Part shown: positions 62,486 through 64,000 of the stretch, in pieces
Layout: each line of letters starts with the position of its first letter
Position numbering within the stretch: position 1 is the first letter of the stretch
From: Pseudomonas tritici
GTDB taxonomy: Bacteria; Pseudomonadota; Gammaproteobacteria; Pseudomonadales; Pseudomonadaceae
Length of the DNA stretch: 64,000 nucleotides
NCBI RefSeq assembly: GCF_014268275.3
Contig: NZ_CP077084.1
Coordinates: 3,286,001-3,350,000 of the forward strand
Reading direction: 5' to 3'
Position numbers and translations under genes: made by a program
The notes under the pieces: model-generated
Told to the model about the DNA's origin: nothing
Database searches by the model: none
The model's input: only the letters and a program-made list of their open reading frames with translations

Positions 62486-63886
62486 ATGACCCAGAAAACC
62501 ACCGCGCAATGGCAGCACTTTGTCGAAGGCTGCCTGGATTTTCGCCCTGCCGAAGGCGTCTATCGCATCGACCGTGCGATGTTCACCGAACCCGACCTGT
62601 TCGATCTGGAAATGGAGCTCATTTTCGAAAAGAACTGGATCTACGCCTGCCACGAAAGCGAAATCGCAAACAATCACGACTTCATGACCATGCGCGCCGG
62701 ACGCCAGCCGATGATCATAACTCGCGACGGTGAAGGCAAACTCAATGCCCTGATCAATGCGTGTCAGCATCGTGGCACGACCTTGACCCGAGTAGGCAAA
62801 GGTAACCAGTCGACGTTCACCTGCCCGTTCCACGCATGGTGCTACAAAAGTGACGGTCGCCTGGTCAAGGTCAAAGCGCCAGGTGAATATTCCGAAGGTT
62901 TCGACAAGGCCACCCGCGGCCTGAAGAAGGCCCGGATCGAGAGCTACAAGGGCTTTGTCTACGTCAGTCTCGATGTCTACGGCACCGACAGCCTTGAGGA
63001 TTATCTGGGCGACGCCAAGGTGTTCTTCGACATGATGGTCGCGCAGTCGCCCACCGGTGAGTTGGAAGTGCTGCCAGGCAAGTCGGCCTACACCTACGAC
63101 GGCAACTGGAAGCTGCAGAATGAAAACGGCCTGGACGGTTATCACGTCAGCACCGTGCACTACAACTACGTGGCCACCGTGCAGCATCGCCAGCAAGTGA
63201 ACGCCGAAAAAGGCGTGGCCAGCGGCGACACGCTGGACTACAGCAAGCTCGGCGCTGGCGACAAGGAGACCGACGACGGCTGGTTCTCTTTCCACAACGG
63301 TCACAGCCTGCTGTTCAGCGATATGCCCAACCCGGCAGTGCGCCCCGGCTACGCGACAATCATGCCGCGTCTGCTGTCCGAATATGGCCAGGGCAAGGCC
63401 GAGTGGATGATGCACCGCCTGCGTAACCTCAACATCTACCCGAGCATGTTTTTTCTCGATCAGATCAGCTCGCAGCTTCGCATCATCCGCCCGATTGCCT
63501 GGAACAAGACCGAGATCAACAGCTTCTGCCTGGGCGTGAAAGGCGAGTCCGACGCCGACCGGGAAAACCGTATTCGGCAGTTCGAAGATTTCTTCAACGT
63601 CTCAGGCCTTGGCACTCCGGACGATCTGGTGGAGTTTCGCGAGGCCCAGCGCGGCTTCCAGGCACGCCTGGAGCGCTGGAGCGATATCTCCCGTGGTGAA
63701 GGCAAATGGGTTGAGGGGGCGACACCTAACAGCGAAACCATCGGCATTTCGCCGGTGCTGACCGGTACCGAGTTCACCCACGAGGGGCTCTACGTCAATC
63801 AGCACGGCAACTGGCAGCGTTTCCTGCTTGAGGGCCTGGCCCGTAAGGCTGAGCAAGAACAATCCCTCAAGCTTCAGGAGGTGTGA
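62486..63886 (+). CDS. antA: Anthranilate 1,2-dioxygenase large (alpha) subunit AntA
   Basis: A 466-residue Rieske dioxygenase alpha subunit. The Rieske cluster ligands are in CQHRGTTLTRVG and CPFHAWCY (about 92-117). The mononuclear iron region has ENGLDGYHVSTVHYNY with its His pair near 218-223. The sequence follows the AntA pattern I remember from P. aeruginosa almost throughout (TTAQWQ, YACHESEIANNHDF, GKSAYTY), more than BenA. It deaminates and decarboxylates anthranilate to catechol together with AntB and the reductase AntC. AGAGG precedes the ATG. The two-base gap to antB and a CAGGAGG site inside the end of this gene show the operon. Confidence 0.95.
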   Translation: MTQKTTAQWQHFVEGCLDFRPAEGVYRIDRAMFTEPDLFDLEMELIFEKNWIYACHESEIANNHDFMTMRAGRQPMIITRDGEGKLNALINACQHRGTTLTRVGKGNQSTFTCPFHAWCYKSDGRLVKVKAPGEYSEGFDKATRGLKKARIESYKGFVYVSLDVYGTDSLEDYLGDAKVFFDMMVAQSPTGELEVLPGKSAYTYDGNWKLQNENGLDGYHVSTVHYNYVATVQHRQQVNAEKGVASGDTLDYSKLGAGDKETDDGWFSFHNGHSLLFSDMPNPAVRPGYATIMPRLLSEYGQGKAEWMMHRLRNLNIYPSMFFLDQISSQLRIIRPIAWNKTEINSFCLGVKGESDADRENRIRQFEDFFNVSGLGTPDDLVEFREAQRGFQARLERWSDISRGEGKWVEGATPNSETIGISPVLTGTEFTHEGLYVNQHGNWQRFLLEGLARKAEQEQSLKLQEV

Positions 63887-63888
63887 AC

Positions 63889-64000
63889 ATGAATGCCGAA
63901 CTGCAATATCGCGTCGAACAGTTCTTCTACCAACTGAGTGCGCATTGCGACAACAAGGATTGGGACGCCTACTTGGCAATGTTCAGTGATGACAGCGAGT
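63889..64000 (+). CDS. antB: Anthranilate 1,2-dioxygenase small (beta) subunit AntB, truncated by the window end
   Basis: From ATG 63889, preceded by CAGGAGGTG, the frame is open to the end of the window (37 codons). It encodes the opening of a ring-hydroxylating dioxygenase beta subunit (ELQYRVEQFFYQLSAHCDNK and WDAYLAMFSDDSE). The position directly after antA confirms the call. The remaining roughly 125 residues, and presumably antC, lie outside. Confidence 0.92.
   Translation, partial: MNAELQYRVEQFFYQLSAHCDNKDWDAYLAMFSDDSE

Noticed and set aside
62471-63415. 314-codon minus-strand frame inside antA
   Set aside because: antA is certain and complete. The reverse frame is rich in low-complexity hydrophobic and His residues without family signature.

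Overview
The window reads as the chromosome of a fluorescent-group Pseudomonas. It has GC-rich core genes with a che operon end, energy-taxis and amino-acid-type chemoreceptors, an OprD porin, an RND efflux operon, a TonB siderophore receptor and antAB. A more AT-rich, heavily rearranged accessory island interrupts this core at about 1.5-17.5 kb.

Layout. (1) 1-1470: the end of a chemotaxis operon (cheD partial, cheB). (2) 1.5-17.5 kb: accessory island. It holds a frameshifted integrase relic, a SIR2-STAND-TPR protein divergent from a two-TM membrane protein (probable anti-phage defence pair), an orphan protein with an HEPN-like RxxxxH motif, IS21-family debris with 23-bp end repeats, a TniA-TniB-TniQ transposition module whose tniA carries an in-frame stop, the cointegrate-resolution pair of a Tn4651-type transposon (tnpS whole, tnpT cut short), and scars of terC, an amino-acid-type binding protein and an acetolactate synthase. 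(3) 17.6-19.6 kb: a dCache chemoreceptor. (4) 19.9-28.8 kb: two divergent operons around an XRE-cupin regulator. One encodes a three-subunit FAD/Fe-S amine or opine-type dehydrogenase with a DapA-family enzyme. The other encodes a DUF3311-like protein, an SSS transporter, a VOC protein, a Rid protein and an OprD porin. (5) 28.9-48.6 kb: an aromatic/N-heterocycle catabolic cluster with two AraC/XylS-type regulators and one MarR. (6) 48.7-52.8 kb: a PAS chemoreceptor, a flavin-reductase-like protein, an AraC regulator and a Fur-family regulator. (7) 52.9-62.2 kb: an RND efflux operon, a divergent TonB receptor and two small unknowns. (8) 62.5 kb to the end: antA and the start of antB.

The most interesting reading concerns region 5. 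The gene set is: porin, NCS1 permease, isatin-hydrolase-like cyclase, FAD oxidoreductase, two-subunit 2-oxoacid oxidoreductase (IorAB-like), thioesterase, salicylyl/2-aminobenzoyl-CoA monooxygenase-OYE fusion, gentisate-type cupin dioxygenase, FAH hydrolase, nitrilase-superfamily amidohydrolase and NicE-type maleate isomerase. Together these form a complete logical route: isatin to isatinate to anthraniloyl-CoA to 5-hydroxyanthraniloyl-CoA to 5-hydroxyanthranilate to maleamylpyruvate to maleamate to maleate to fumarate. The enzyme families are read from sequence. The substrate assignment is inference. A salicyl-CoA/gentisate reading is the main alternative, but it leaves the amidohydrolase unexplained. 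Tandem XylS/AntR-like boxes precede the porin, the cyclase and also antA, so the cluster and the classical anthranilate dioxygenase may share regulatory logic.
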